64,000 nucleotides of DNA. Source: Raphanus sativus. Taxonomy: Eukaryota; Streptophyta; Magnoliopsida; Brassicales; Brassicaceae. Location of the stretch: assembly GCF_000801105.2 (NCBI RefSeq), contig NC_079515.1, forward strand, positions 35,983,407-36,047,406. The letters run 5' to 3'. Positions 21,960 to 34,159 of this stretch are shown here, in pieces. The notes beneath the pieces were generated by a model. It made no database searches, had not been told where the DNA came from, and saw only the letters and a program-made list of their open reading frames with translations. Numbering within the stretch: the stretch's first letter is position 1; every line of letters begins with the position of its first letter. The translations under genes and the position numbers were made by a program.

Positions 21960-24900
21960 AGAATTAGAGAAGACGAAGGAATTATAGTTGGTGAACGGAC
22001 GACCGTTGGTAACTGACACGTGGCTTTAAGTCTGGAGACGTGACCGTCACATACAGTACCGGGAACGCCAGTTCTCACAATATAAGACCGTATTGAGAAA
22101 TGAATATAAGACTAATTAATTAAGAAAAATTTACATTTGATTCTTTTTTGGTTAAAAATCTACACTTTGCTTTTATGAAAGTATTCTTTTTGTTGATTGG
22201 ATATCAATAGACGGTTTCAAAACATCGGACTATTTCCAATATGTTTTGATATTTTACATTTAAATCAGAACTTTTTAAAACAGAATAAAATCTGCTATAA
22301 TGTATTATTTTATATGTTTCATAATAAATGTTATTTTAGTTTTTTTGTTTCAAAATACGTGTAATTCTACAATTTCAATGTAGTTTTGTACATTAATTTT
22401 TTTTTACCATTTTAAATTATCAATAGATTTTTATTTAAATAATTATAATTTAACTAATTATATATTAAAATGAATCCATTAGTCTATTATTAAAAATTTT
22501 AATCTACGTGAAAAAATGTCAAAGTGACACTTGTAATGAGCCAGAAAGAGTAACATTCAAGTGAGGAATAATATTTTTATACTACATATGAATATATTAG
22601 AAAATTTCTTATATAGAATACTGTAATAGATAACATTTATCTATTATAGAAAAATATATTGGAGTAAAATTTGTTTGCATTTTTATTTTTTTGTTTTTAA
22701 AAAATATATCACTGAATTTAAAATTCTATAGATATAGATGAATGTTATTTTTTTAAATAGAAAAAAGAATAGCACTATCTATTATAGAATAAAATATAAA
22801 AATGGATTAGAATGTATTTTCTTCTACAATATAGCATTTAGATCCAAAGTAGCATATGAATTGAAGATGCTCTTACATTTCGGTTAGATATGTATATAAT
22901 TGGTTGAGTGGTAAAGTTAAATAGTTTTTTGTTAAGTTTAGATTTTTATTGTATATAAATTAAAGTAATGTAGTTAGGTATAATTAAATTTGATGAATAT
23001 TAATAACATATTATATTATACATTTCACATTTTATCATCTAATAAGATATCAGATGAAAGACCTCGATAGTACATCGATTTCTATCTAGCATTTTAATTA
23101 AATTCATATACAGATGGTGAAGTCAAAACGCAAATTGAGGTGTACGTATATCTTGTAATGATTTCTAATTACCGGAGGCTTTCATATCATACCCCTGCAT
23201 ACCAATACTCTAGTCGCATGGATATTATTACCATTTAAACAAATATAAGCCAAGCATAAACGATATCGCAATACCCGAACTCTAATCTCCACTCTAATAT
23301 GAATCTTCAAACTAGTAGACAAGCAGTGGCTATTATGAAAATAAAATTTGCATTAAAGAAAAGTCTGAAGCTCATCATTAACAACAACAACAAAAAATGT
23401 ATGAAGTTAAAACGTAATGCATCATGCCTGTTGTATGACTGTATGTGGTTGAGCAATGTCAAAAATGATTATATATATTTATAGACATGAGATGCGTCCG
23501 TACAAAGATTACAGGTCTTTCCAAGAAGTTAGTTGGATAATTCATAGTAGTAGAAACTAAGAAGATAACGCGTGTGTGGCTGTGTTGGCGGCTGATCATC
23601 TTCGCACATTGCGTATAACATTGTAACACTATTCTCCTAGCGGTATTGATTTTAATTAAATGGTTTATAGCAGTATGTTTTAAATTTAATTTGGACATGT
23701 GAGAAGTTTTCTTCCAGATGTTTGACTTTTATGATTTTCCATGAACGATAGAAGTTCAATTCTCATGTTTTCTTTGTCAAGAATTGTCTACTCGTATACG
23801 AATTAATTAGCAAGTTGCAAACGGCACAAGAAAAACAAACACAAAGCAATGTACCAAACAGTCTTTTGTTTTTGTGTGTTTTTTTTTTACAACTATTGAA
23901 CCGAACCGAAATCAACGACTATTATATATGTCTCTCCATTTATTCATACTAGGTCCATTCGTCTTGATTAACTTTCATTACCTTAAAGAAGAAGACATTT
24001 TCTATCTAAAGTACATCTTTGGAAAAAAAAAAAGTACATCTTTGGATATCTTCCTTTTGGGAATATGGGAATCTTCTACAACATATTAATTCGTATAATT
24101 AATATTCAATTTAGAGAGTCGACATAGCTATAGAGATCAAACAAATGTGGATTATCATAATCTGTATCATTTATAGCCGTTTGATGTGATTTAATTTCTT
24201 TTTTTGTTATCTTGATTTTTTTTAATTTCAAGATATAATATTTACTTGATAATGTAAAGGAAATCATCAATTTCATAATACTTTTTTTTGCCCAAAGTAT
24301 ATAATACCTTTGAATCAAACTTATATATTCCGCTTCTAATATATATGTAGTGTATATATAATCCAATCTATCTTGAACCGGACGTGATAAATGTAGTAAT
24401 CCCACAACGGTAAAAATAAATGGAAATCGTGACATTTTCAAGTAAATTTCACGTGATAATATCATCAGTGATATATATAACTGATCCGCTCCGATCCTCA
24501 TTGTCAACCACTAATTAAATTTGAAAACGATTCTTGACAGCTAACAGTTTTGACATTTTTAGGGTTTCATAAAAAGATTTAATATCCTCGCTTACCTTTT
24601 CCATTGATTAGTATTTGAAAAAATGGTAATTTCAATGGTCATGCACTGGATTATAGAACGACGGCGTTTGAAATTGTTAGACGTTTATCAGTATGGGGCC
24701 CATCGAATCCCCAGGCCTTTCACATTCACGCAAATATGGTACTTGTAAATGGTCCACGGAACGAGTCTGCAAGACGTTATTGTTACGATATCAATACGAC
24801 ATGAAGTTTGTATTAAGATGACTAGGTCAAATAATCAAGGCTCAAAGATACTACCAGAATTATGTTTACGATTTTTGAAAAACATGTTTGATCTAGAAAG

Positions 24901-25844
24901 TTTTGTTCAAATTGAACTTGTAATCAACTTGAATTCCCGTTTTTAGGGTTGTTTTAATTTTTAAAAAAATATCTAGGATTACCAATAAAATGGTGTTACC
25001 GTAGCTAGCTAGATATTTTTATAGCCAATAAATTTGATGTTTGGTCCACTATACATATTATATGCATGGTTGGCTATTTTCTAGGTCCTTTTATACATAT
25101 GTTAAATGCATATTTGCTATTTTCTAACAGTATTATTGCATTTTCTTACTACTATTTTCTGTTATGACTGTTCTCTTGATTATAATCCTAAGAAACTCCT
25201 TTATATTTTTTTTTCATCTAAACTAAAATTTCTAGATCGTGCTTGTAACCATGACTAAACTACCGTTTTAATCAGACAGATATAACATTTTTTTTCATTA
25301 ACTAGTTTGCACTTTGCACGCCGTTCGTTTGACACGACATGCATGTATTATCATGTGATAAGTTGGATCATTATATGATCAATCGCTGTCGAATATATAA
25401 CAACATTTTCAAAAATATCAAATCCTTGTCCTAAATATGGATGGTACGAACGCATGCCGTCACAAGTATGGCAAACGTATAAGCCCCATATATACCAAAC
25501 ACAGAAATGCTAAGGATTCTATAATTTCCCAACCGTGTATAATAATATCATTATTATATAAACGTCATTATATCTTTGGAAATTCCAAACATCACAGCCA
25601 TGGACAAAGAAACAATTTTTTGCTTAACCAGTAAGTAGTTGTGAAATTATATACCGAGATTTTTCTTCTTCTTTTTGGATGGCTTAACTGATCCTACTCG
25701 ATGTGAGGTCTGAATAGAAACTGAGCATTATATACATGATATAAGCAGATCTAATTAAATAAAGTACTTAAGTACTTTACTGAATTTAAATGTAGATAGA
25801 CACATCTAAACAAAAATCTTGTATGATTTACAAGTTAGTTTAAT
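21960..25844. other. Gene-poor AT-rich region
   Basis: No supported gene. Around 22308-22551 a diverged inverted pair (ATGTTTCATAATAA ... ACTTGTAATGAG) suggests an old Stowaway MITE. A pure-A micro-insertion lies at 24008-24046. Another imperfect case surrounds 24275-24310 (ataatactt/ataatacct with a T run and gcccaaagtat between). The remaining short open frames look random. Confidence 0.45.
24008..24046. repeat. Pure poly(A) micro-insertion flanked by a 16-bp direct repeat
   Basis: The sequence aaagtacatctttgga is present at 24008-24023 and 24031-24046, separated only by seven A. It is the shortest case in the window and looks like insertion of a tail alone. Confidence 0.75.
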
Positions 25845-25845
25845 A

Positions 25846-26075
25846 CTCCCTCCGTTTCATATTAAGTGTTGTTTTAGAGAATTTTTTTTGTTGCAAAATA
25901 AGTGTTGTTTTAGAGTTTCAATGCAAAATTTATTAACTTTATTCTCCATTCTATTTTTCTATTGGTTGAATTGTATCGGTAATGATATTTTTATATTGAA
26001 AATATGTAAAAATTAAATGCTTTCTTAATCCGTGTGCACAAGTGTAAAGCGACACTTATAATGAAACAGAGGGAG
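25846..26075. mobile_element. Stowaway MITE
   Basis: 230 bp, beginning CTCCCTCCGTTTCAT and ending ATGAAACAGAGGGAG, flanked by TA on both sides (25844-25845 and 26076-26077). These are the classical Stowaway termini and target duplication. Confidence 0.9.
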
Positions 26076-26274
26076 TACACACAGGTATGACATCTACATC
26101 ATTAATTATGAATTAAAAATACGACGTGGGCACGGGAGTCAGAGATTTGATATTACATATATTAGTTAGATTTGGTAGATTGAAATAAGCTTGTCACACA
26201 GACTGAAATAAACTTGTTAAGAGCACCTCCATTAGTAAACTTGTAGATTCCCGATTTCCAAAGCTATTATATTA

Positions 26275-26704
26275 CTCCTTCTGTTTCATTTTTTTTTTGT
26301 CGTCCGCCCATCTATCTAGATTAAGTGGTGGTCGGTCGGGTGACCCTCTGTAGAGTGTCTCCGTCTGATCGGGTCTGATCTATGTGGGAAAAAATATGGC
26401 CTCTTCTCCTTGCTTCCTTCGCTAGTGCGTCAGCTCGAGCGTTTCGGATTCGAGGAATATGAGTAAGTCTCCTTGTTCCCTCTGTTTCATTATAAGTGTC
26501 GTTTTAGACTTGTGCACACAGATTAAGAAAACATTTAATTTTGCATATTTTCAATATAAAAACATCATTACCGATACAATTCAACCAATAGAAAAATAGA
26601 ATAGAGAATAAAGTTAATAAATTTTGCATTGAAACTCTAAAATGACACTTATTTTGCAACGAAAAAGATTCTCTAAAACGACACTTAATATGAAACAGAG
26701 GGAG
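26275..26704. mobile_element. Stowaway MITE split by a LINE-like insertion
   Basis: Same family as 25846-26075 but in inverse orientation: CTCCTTCTGTTTCATT at the left, AATATGAAACAGAGGGAG at the right, TA on both sides. Its left arm is interrupted at 26291-26479. Confidence 0.85.
26291..26479 (-). mobile_element. 5'-truncated LINE-like fragment nested in the MITE
   Basis: 189 bp of unrelated, GC-richer sequence, beginning with a poly(T) run on the plus strand, so the minus strand ends GGACGAC plus poly(A). It is bounded by the direct repeat tctgtttcatt (26280-26290 and 26480-26490), which duplicates the MITE terminus. This is a clear target-primed insertion. Confidence 0.7.
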
Positions 26705-26706
26705 TA

Positions 26707-27221
26707 GTTTTTATATTTTTTCGTTTGATTTTTTTTTTTTAAACTAATAAACCGACCAATCGTAGGCTTTTACGTGTCAGTGAGGCCCACAAATAGTATT
26801 GATAACGTATCATCCCACTGAACTCCCGTGAAACAAGTTCACCAACTGCACATTAATATATTGATTTTTTTTGAGATATGTGTGAACTATTATTAACATC
26901 CCCATTGGGGGATGCTCTAATATGCAATATGTATATCAAGTCTTTGCGTATGCAGTATGCTTCTAGTTTCTTGAAGATGTAGATGACATGTAATTAATAC
27001 CAGCAAAGACGCTACTATAATGTTCAATGTATCTTTAAGATATATAGTTTATTATTTATATATTGACATGGTAGGTTTTGAAACGTAGAAAACGTCTACG
27101 CTGACTTTTGCAATGGTTATATGCTGTTTTCATTTTTACGATAAGAATACATTTCTCAATCCTAACTATGGCTTTTTGGGTATTCTTTTCAAGAAATACC
27201 AAGTATTACACCTAACTATTC

Positions 27222-27276
<55 letters not shown>

Positions 27277-27583
27277 AATAAATGAAAAGTTATTGCGAAT
27301 ATACTATCCAATACTCATCCATGAGTCCATGATTAAATAAGAAAAACGAATTCTTCTTAGTTTCGTTGATCAGCTTTTGTATAAATGTAATTTCTTTGGT
27401 CCAAAATGCTCTGCATGAAAAAAATTGCTCTGCATGGTTTGCCTTTTATATAAAAAAATGATTTACAACAGAGTAGTTGTAATTTGGTTATTATTAATTA
27501 ACTATGATGAAAGCAGTTTTGAACTATGAAGAAAGCAGTTTTGAACTTTAAAAATGAACTTTAAAAAAATTGTGATCACGATT
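26707..27583. other. Intergenic region with an AT microsatellite
   Basis: No supported gene. A pure (AT)n run of about 50 bp lies at 27225-27274. A micro-insertion lies at 27407-27436. Confidence 0.5.
27407..27436. repeat. Micro-insertion flanked by an 11-bp direct repeat
   Basis: The sequence tgctctgcatg is present at 27407-27417 and 27426-27436, around aaaaaaat. Confidence 0.6.
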
Positions 27584-27593
27584 TAGAATATAT

Positions 27594-28528
27594 GGGAAAA
27601 TTGCTTATTCCCCTACAAACTAGTTGTCCCCGGCTTTTTCACACACGAACTTTTAAGCCATGCCAAAAACCATACAAACAACTGAAATATTGCTTATTTC
27701 TTTATGAACTAATTATTTACAGCTTTTTCACACACAAATTTTTAAACTTTGCCAAAAACCACATGAACTACGCTATTTTTTGAGTTACATACACAAACTA
27801 TCAATGTTAAGCTAATTCTCCTAAAATCATAAATTGTGTTATTTAAACATTAACTTAGTTTATGATAGGTAGATAGCCGGTTTAATTTGGGTTGATAAAA
27901 AAGATAATATATCGTTTTGTTCTTTTTTGTTTTCTTTTTGTCAACTGCTCTTCTTCTTCAAAAATCGTTTTACTTTTCATCATCAATTGGGAATAAAATT
28001 TATTATTTTGTAAAAGATTAAAGTTTTACATGATGCATAAAAAAGAGAGCAGCAACTACTAGTTTACCAATCCGCTATGTTGCTGTTCTTCTTTCTTTAT
28101 GCATCATGTAAAACGTTTAATCTTTTACAAAATAATAAATTTAATTCCCAATTTATGATGAAGAGTAAAACGATTTTTGAAGAAGAAGAGCAGTTGACAA
28201 AAAAAAACGATGTATTATTCTTTTTATCAATCCAAATTAAATGGGCTATCCGCCTGTTATAAACTAAGTTAATGTTTAAATAAAACAATTTACGATTTTA
28301 GAGGAATTAGCTTAAAATTGATAGTTTGTGTATGTAATTAAAAAAATAGCATAGTGTATGTGGTTTTTGGCAAAGTTTAAAAATTTGTGTCTGAAAAAGC
28401 TGGAAATAATTAGTTCATAAGGGAATAAGCAATATTTCCGTTGTTCGTGTAGTTTTTGGCATGGTTTAAAAGTTCGTGTGTGAAAAAGCCGGGAACAACT
28501 AGTTCGTAGGGGAATAAGCCATTTTCCC
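27594..28528. mobile_element. 935-bp inverted-repeat element (long-TIR MULE or foldback)
   Basis: The left arm (27594 to about 28049) is the reverse complement of the right arm (about 28075-28528), leaving a short loop. Each arm also holds two diverged copies of a segment of about 95 bp (GCTTTTTCACACAC ... GCCAAAAACCA). A perfect 10-bp direct repeat, tagaatatat, flanks the element (27584-27593 and 28529-28538). Long terminal inverted repeats with a 9-10-bp duplication fit non-autonomous Mutator-like or foldback elements. No coding capacity is seen. A transcript across it would form a long hairpin. Confidence 0.85.
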
Positions 28529-28538
28529 TAGAATATAT

Positions 28539-30160
28539 ACATCTTCTATATTCAATACTAGTTTATTGAATTTTTGGTTATCACAATGACCAAACGGTTC
28601 CCCAAAAGGCATTACAAATAAGCATATACATGGTTTACCGAAATGCAAATTCCCATAAGATCGGAGCTACGTAACATTACTTTATCAGTTTTGGTTGTCC
28701 AAGTTCGCTTGATATTTTTCCATCAGCCAGATTCCTAATATATATATTAAAGGTTGAGTCAGAAAACCAAAGACACTATAGTTTTAGCTAAAACTGTACA
28801 CGTATTACGATATGAGTTATGCATCAAACTCAGAAGTGACATCACCATGTCCATGTATATATGAAAACTAGTATCAGTGTATTTGTTAGGTGAGATTTAT
28901 GTAAGCGTCTCGAGAAAGAGAAATAATATACTCATCTAAAAGATCATTAATTATTTGTATCATATACCGTCACTATTGGTTACTTATTTAAATGTCAACT
29001 ATAAAATATAATCTATGTTTGTTTCTTAACATTGTAAGAAAATCGTGCTACACATTTGGCCTTGTTTGACGAAGAGAAAACACTACTCGATATTATCTTT
29101 AAAAGCTAACGAAATCAAGATTTCTTTTGGGATACAGCAAACACACATGGAAGACTATCGCAAGGACATGTGTGATCTTGAAAACAAAAATATTTTACTA
29201 AAAATGATTGTTTGTTGAGATTTTGGTTCGAGTTGTAAATTAGACTAAGAGGATGACGAAGACATATATATGACGAAGACACTAAGACATGGTTCCTGAA
29301 CAAAGTAAGAGTTTTCGATTAGAGGATAAGATTTTATGCATAATGTATCATTTTAATATGGACTGCTTGGTCCACCAGTCCTTGACGTATGGGTGTCATT
29401 CACTTAATTAAATTATTTGCGTTTTTAATAATCTTCTTTTTAGTTTCCACAGTAATCAAATTTTAACACATGCAAGCTTATTTTCTTTATTTTACAATGC
29501 CTAATTATATTATGATATTTTTTTAGGAAAAACGAAAAACGTGTTCAGTCCATTGTAATATTCTGGTGTTGATTTTAATGTTGATTATTGCCAATACCCA
29601 ATAGGGTGGAAAATTTTAGTTTCATCCATCACTATTTTCATGTATACAATACAACTATACAGAGAAGAGCGATAAAGGAACAGAGTGTACCCAACCAAAG
29701 AAGCAGCCAAGATCAAGACATCATAAAGTCTTTGCATGTCATTTTAAATGATTAATTCATCCATATTTGAATTATTATCTTTTATTTGTCAAAGATTTGT
29801 TTTAGGCAATAATTGTCTGATCAATCACTTCATACTGAATAAAAAGGTTTTCTATAATCATAGATGATTACACGTTTTTGGTGTTCGCTATATTGGTTTT
29901 TTTTTTTTTACTTTTATAACTCAATGAGTTCAGATTATGACATAATGGCAACACTTATTACATGGCCATTAGACAAAAAGATTCCGAGGAGATCGTTTTT
30001 CTTCTCATCCATGATGCACGCATACACTAGTTACGTATGAAATTGAGTTTATAACAAGGTAAAAACAGTAATATAAGTCATTAACTACAAACCCTGAGTA
30101 GCTGCGTTCTGTATTTTGCATTTTTCTTTGGCACTTACATGTAAAGTTACTAAAAGCAAA
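28539..30160. other. Intergenic region without a supported gene
   Basis: AT-rich; I recognise no gene, repeat family or RNA. Short open frames (for example minus strand 29115-29303) lack motifs. Confidence 0.5.
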
Positions 30161-30330
30161 CCGGAGCTCTTAACTCAGTTGATAAAGGATTTACAGCTGT
30201 GAATTCCGGCATCTGGGTTCGAATACCGGCCACTGAAAAATTAATATTTTAGCATCGTCAGGGACAGAGAACCGACATGTGATAACACATGACTAATCTG
30301 AACCACTTCTGTGAGGCCAATATACAACTA
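30161..30330 (+). mobile_element. tRNA-derived SINE-like sequence
   Basis: The first 70 bp resemble a tRNA gene: A box-like TAACTCAGTTGATAA at 30171-30185, and B box GGGTTCGAATACC at 30215-30227, with an acceptor-like CCGG at both ends. The anticodon arm does not fold properly. It is followed by about 100 bp of unrelated sequence. This is the head-body structure of a SINE; a tRNA pseudogene is the alternative. No clear target duplication was found. Confidence 0.55.
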
Positions 30331-32152
30331 GTGTTACATGCGTAGTACATACTGTGAGGAATTTAAACAAACGTAGCTACTGTAATCGATCAAATTCAAG
30401 GAAACAGAAGTATTTCATAACTAAAATGCAAGTCTAGAAATTAAACGAATGTAGCTACTGGCATAGATCCAACTCACATGATGGAAACCCGAGTTTATAA
30501 AGTGAGATACATTATTTGGGCTTTTTCAGTTTAAGGACTATTCTTAGCCCAAGAGTATGATAAATTTATCGGCCCAAGAGTATGATAAATTTATCGGCCC
30601 AAAAGGAGTATGATAAAGCCTGTATGTTTAAAAGTGGAAATCCTCTGTCCAGCGCTAGCCATAGGCACATAGCCATAGGAGATGGTAACAAGTTTCTAAA
30701 TCCATGAAGATAAATCATCAAACGAGAATCCGAACATCACTTAAACTCAAATCTCAAATCTGAACCTGTGTGTTATGGGTGCAAAGTGCAAACAAATAGA
30801 GTTTTAATGAACAATAATGTCAGAAATATCTCTGGGACTAAAAGAAAGTAGTTGAACAATAAATTCTGGAGTCATTGTGTTTCATTGTATAGATAGGCCA
30901 AGCCAAGTACTTCTGACCGGTTTTTATTGCACCTTTATTGCCATCAGAAATAAATATTTATTTTACATATTATTTCATGCAAGTAAACTTTTCTTCTCTT
31001 TGGGTCACAAGCAAGGAGCTCTAGATCTTAAAAGAAGTAATGAGGTAATGTGGACTTAACTTATGAACATGTGACTTGGTTCTTAGATACATTTTTTTTC
31101 TTGGCTATTTCAAAGACTAGTACAGTCTCATGTGTATGTATAATAATATCAGAGTCTTGTATCATATTAGTCAACCTGAAAATTCTACTTCTTATGTAAT
31201 TTTACATTAATTTTAAAATTAACATCCACCCACCAAATAGGCATGTCTTTAGTCAAAATCATATGAATAATAATCTCAGACATGACAAAAACGAGGAATA
31301 TAACCATCTAGAAGAGAAATGAAATACATTGTAAATAACAAAGTTTTCACTTGGTTGGCTTTATCAGGCAGTATGAAAATGAAACTAGAATTTTCTAAAG
31401 GCTTGGATGTAAAAAATAACAAAGTCATACAAATCCACTTAAATAAAGTTCCAAGACCATTAGTATCAGACTGGGTCACCACATCAAATCCACATTAAAA
31501 TCAAACAACCCTAAAGGAGCCACTGTCTTCTTCTTTTTTTCCTTTTATTCCCCTCGAAATTCCATATTGCTAGATTTTGCTCATCTCTTTTCCCTAGCTA
31601 AATGATATTTCCTCTGTTTCATAATAAGTGTCACTCTAAGCTCATTTTCTTGTTACACAAAGAATATCATTTTACAATTCCAATGTAAATTATACTAATT
31701 TTCAGCTGAAAATTAATTGCAAACTGCATTGATTTTATAAATAATTTTATTTATCTAAAATACTATTGGTCAAAGAAGTATAATTAATTACAATTTACAT
31801 ATATTTCAACAATTAATCTGTGTAAAAAATGTCACAACGACACTCTTTAAGAAACGGATGGAGTACTAATACTACAGTTAGTTATTTAGTGATTAAATTC
31901 CACGATCGGATTGCTTCCAACTTTGTAATTATTTGATCAATTATGAGTGATTTTGATAGTTATATATGTCAGCATTAGAATTAAAAATAAAATAAAAACA
32001 ATGACGTGGCAATTAGTGTCCGAATACCGTTTACCTTTAGTCAACGCTGAATACTCATTTACGTTAAACCTTTCACTGGAAGCTCTGTTTTGTAAGAGCT
32101 TTCCTTGTTATACTTTTTTGGTTTTTTCAAAACATAAACAACCCAAACTATC
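30331..32152. other. Intergenic region upstream of ATL65
   Basis: No supported gene. A 28-bp tandem repeat (unit starting cccaagagtatgataaat) occurs in two full copies and one partial at about 30549-30616. A diverged Stowaway MITE occupies about 31608-31863 (TTTCCTCTGTTTCATAATAAG at the left, GAAACGGATGGAG at the right). Confidence 0.5.
31608..31863. mobile_element. Diverged Stowaway-like MITE
   Basis: Ends are related to the CTCCCTCCGTTTCAT family (CCTCTGTTTCATAATAAGTGTC and GACACTCTTTAAGAAACGGATGGAG), with internal similarity to the other members in the window. Confidence 0.65.
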
Positions 32153-33256
32153 ATGCGATTCGCGGCGCCACCGCGACGTTCAGCCGATATCTCACCGGTT
32201 CCCACACCGGCGCCTTCACCATCACTTTCACCGTATTCCGGTGAAGCTGATGATATTCTTTCCCGTTCTTCTGATCCTCCTCTCCAGTTCAGTCCTCCGT
32301 TGATCGCTATGGTGGTTGTTTTAGCCGCCACTTTTCTCTTCGTGACCTACTCACGCCTCATCTCCCGCCGTTTTATTTCTCCCGTTCTCCGTCGTTTTCG
32401 ACGGTGGAGATCCCGTCGGCGCCGTCTACTTCACCTATCCTCTGCCTCGACTTCATCCTCCCACCTCCGATCCCTTTCTCCCTTCCCTTTCGACTCGTTT
32501 CACCACTCTCCTTACGGATTAGACGATTCCGTTATCAAAACGCTTCCTCTGTTTCTCTACTCCGCCGGGAAAAACGTTTCTCCTGCCGCCGATTGCGCTG
32601 TTTGTTTGTTGGAATTCGAGGATGGAGATTACGTGCGCACGCTTCCGTTGTGCTTCCACGCTTTTCACGTCGAGTGCATCGACGAGTGGTTACGGTCTCA
32701 TCCTAACTGTCCCCTCTGCCGCACGGCTATTCTCCGATCCGGCGTCGTTTTGCCTACGTCCCCTTTCGTCCCCTTAATGGCTCCACGGATTCGTCCGAGC
32801 TTCGACGACGAGATCGCTGCTGCTGCTGCGATCGACGAGGAGATCACAGCGTCAGTGGAGGAGCGATCACCGGATCGGGAGTTCAAGCGATCTTACTCGT
32901 TCGGTTACGAGAGGGAAGAATCGGCAGCGACGCCGTGGAGACACCGGAGATCCACGTGGAGCAGCAAGCAGCAGCGTCAGTCTCCGTTCGGAAACCTAAT
33001 GTCGAAATCGAGAGTGTTCTCGTTGCGTTACCACAGGAGCGCGAAATCGCGGCGGCGATCGGGGGTGTTCTTCCCGATATCGGAGAGGATTCCGGCGACG
33101 GGAAGCTCGTCGTCGAGGCGGACGAAGTCGATGACGAGTCCGATGTTTTTCAGAACAGCACCGCACTCGTCAAGCCGGCTGAGGTGCGGTGATCCAGAGG
33201 CGCTGTTGTCGCCGGAGAGATGGAGGAGAGGGGACACGTGTAGGGTGGATATGTAA
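32153..33256 (+). CDS. ATL65: RING-H2 E3 ubiquitin ligase, ATL family
   Basis: An uninterrupted 367-aa reading frame, as in most ATL genes. A Pro/Ser-rich N-terminus precedes one hydrophobic membrane segment (about 50-67). A basic stretch follows (about 80-92), then the ATL hallmark GLD at 122-124. The RING-H2 finger has Cys148, Cys151, Cys167, His169, His172, Cys175, Cys186 and Cys189, with the conserved Trp179 for E2 binding. The C-terminal half is Ser/Arg-rich and looks disordered. It should transfer ubiquitin at a cell membrane; substrates are unknown. The name rests on similarity and on its position between the WD40 and PLAA genes, as for At3g18930. Confidence 0.9.
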   Translation: MRFAAPPRRSADISPVPTPAPSPSLSPYSGEADDILSRSSDPPLQFSPPLIAMVVVLAATFLFVTYSRLISRRFISPVLRRFRRWRSRRRRLLHLSSASTSSSHLRSLSPFPFDSFHHSPYGLDDSVIKTLPLFLYSAGKNVSPAADCAVCLLEFEDGDYVRTLPLCFHAFHVECIDEWLRSHPNCPLCRTAILRSGVVLPTSPFVPLMAPRIRPSFDDEIAAAAAIDEEITASVEERSPDREFKRSYSFGYEREESAATPWRHRRSTWSSKQQRQSPFGNLMSKSRVFSLRYHRSAKSRRRSGVFFPISERIPATGSSSSRRTKSMTSPMFFRTAPHSSSRLRCGDPEALLSPERWRRGDTCRVDM

Positions 33257-33653
33257 CATGAGATTGGACGGTGGTGATGGTAAGGGAGAGTGGGGAGGAG
33301 GAGAAGAGCATTAATGGGAATGTGGGGTTTGGCATTAAATGGAATTTAAATGGGTCGAAACAGAGAAGAGAGATTCAGAAAATGCTCAAGCTTCTTTGCT
33401 TCGTAACAACAACAACAACAAGGTTTGTTTATTCATTTGTTTATTTTGCAGTTTCTCTACCTGATTTATTAGTGGTGTATAAAAATTCTATGTGCAGTGG
33501 CATACGCCAAAGCTGAGAGGGTCCGAACTGATCCTGGTCCAAAGACAACTGAACTCGATCCAAAGATCGAAGACTGGACTGTTTTGTTAGTATAAAACTA
33601 TAAACTACTGTATTTCTCTTGGAGTGTCAAATGCATTAACTTCCAAACCTGCC

Positions 33654-33716
33654 AAAGTTATTATAGAAACGACGAAGTCGACAATCTCGTTTAACTTTCG
33701 TTTCTATAATAACTTT
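33654..33716. repeat. Perfect 19-bp inverted repeat, 25-bp loop
   Basis: The sequence aaagttattatagaaacga at 33654-33672 is the exact reverse complement of 33698-33716. No flanking duplication was identified. It could be a tiny foldback element or a hairpin RNA. Confidence 0.7.
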
Positions 33717-34159
33717 AGTATTGTCGGTCGCCTAACTGCTTTTATATCACGGAGGTTAATGTTTGCTAAGCTTTCTGTTCAAGTGTTCATACTACTAATT
33801 TTTCTGTTTAGCTGTCGATTTAATTTGACCAAAGGTAATTTATGATTAGTTACATGGTGGAGAATAATGTTACATTTGAGAAGGCACGGATCTAAATTGC
33901 GCCTTTGGTTTCCTACAAAATGTTATTGATAATGATAACATTACTGATATTATATGGGAGCTAGCTAAAACGCTTAGCTTCTTACAAAGAATTTTTCACG
34001 GAAAATGATTATGATTCTAGTTGGAAAAACTACAATTCCAAATTAAATCTCTAAGCATAATTTCATCTACATATATATGGTTTCTTTGGGGAATTTTTAC
34101 AGAGTAGTCTCTCTTTTAGTTGCCCTCTGTTTTCATTGTATACAACTGTTTGTTATTTA

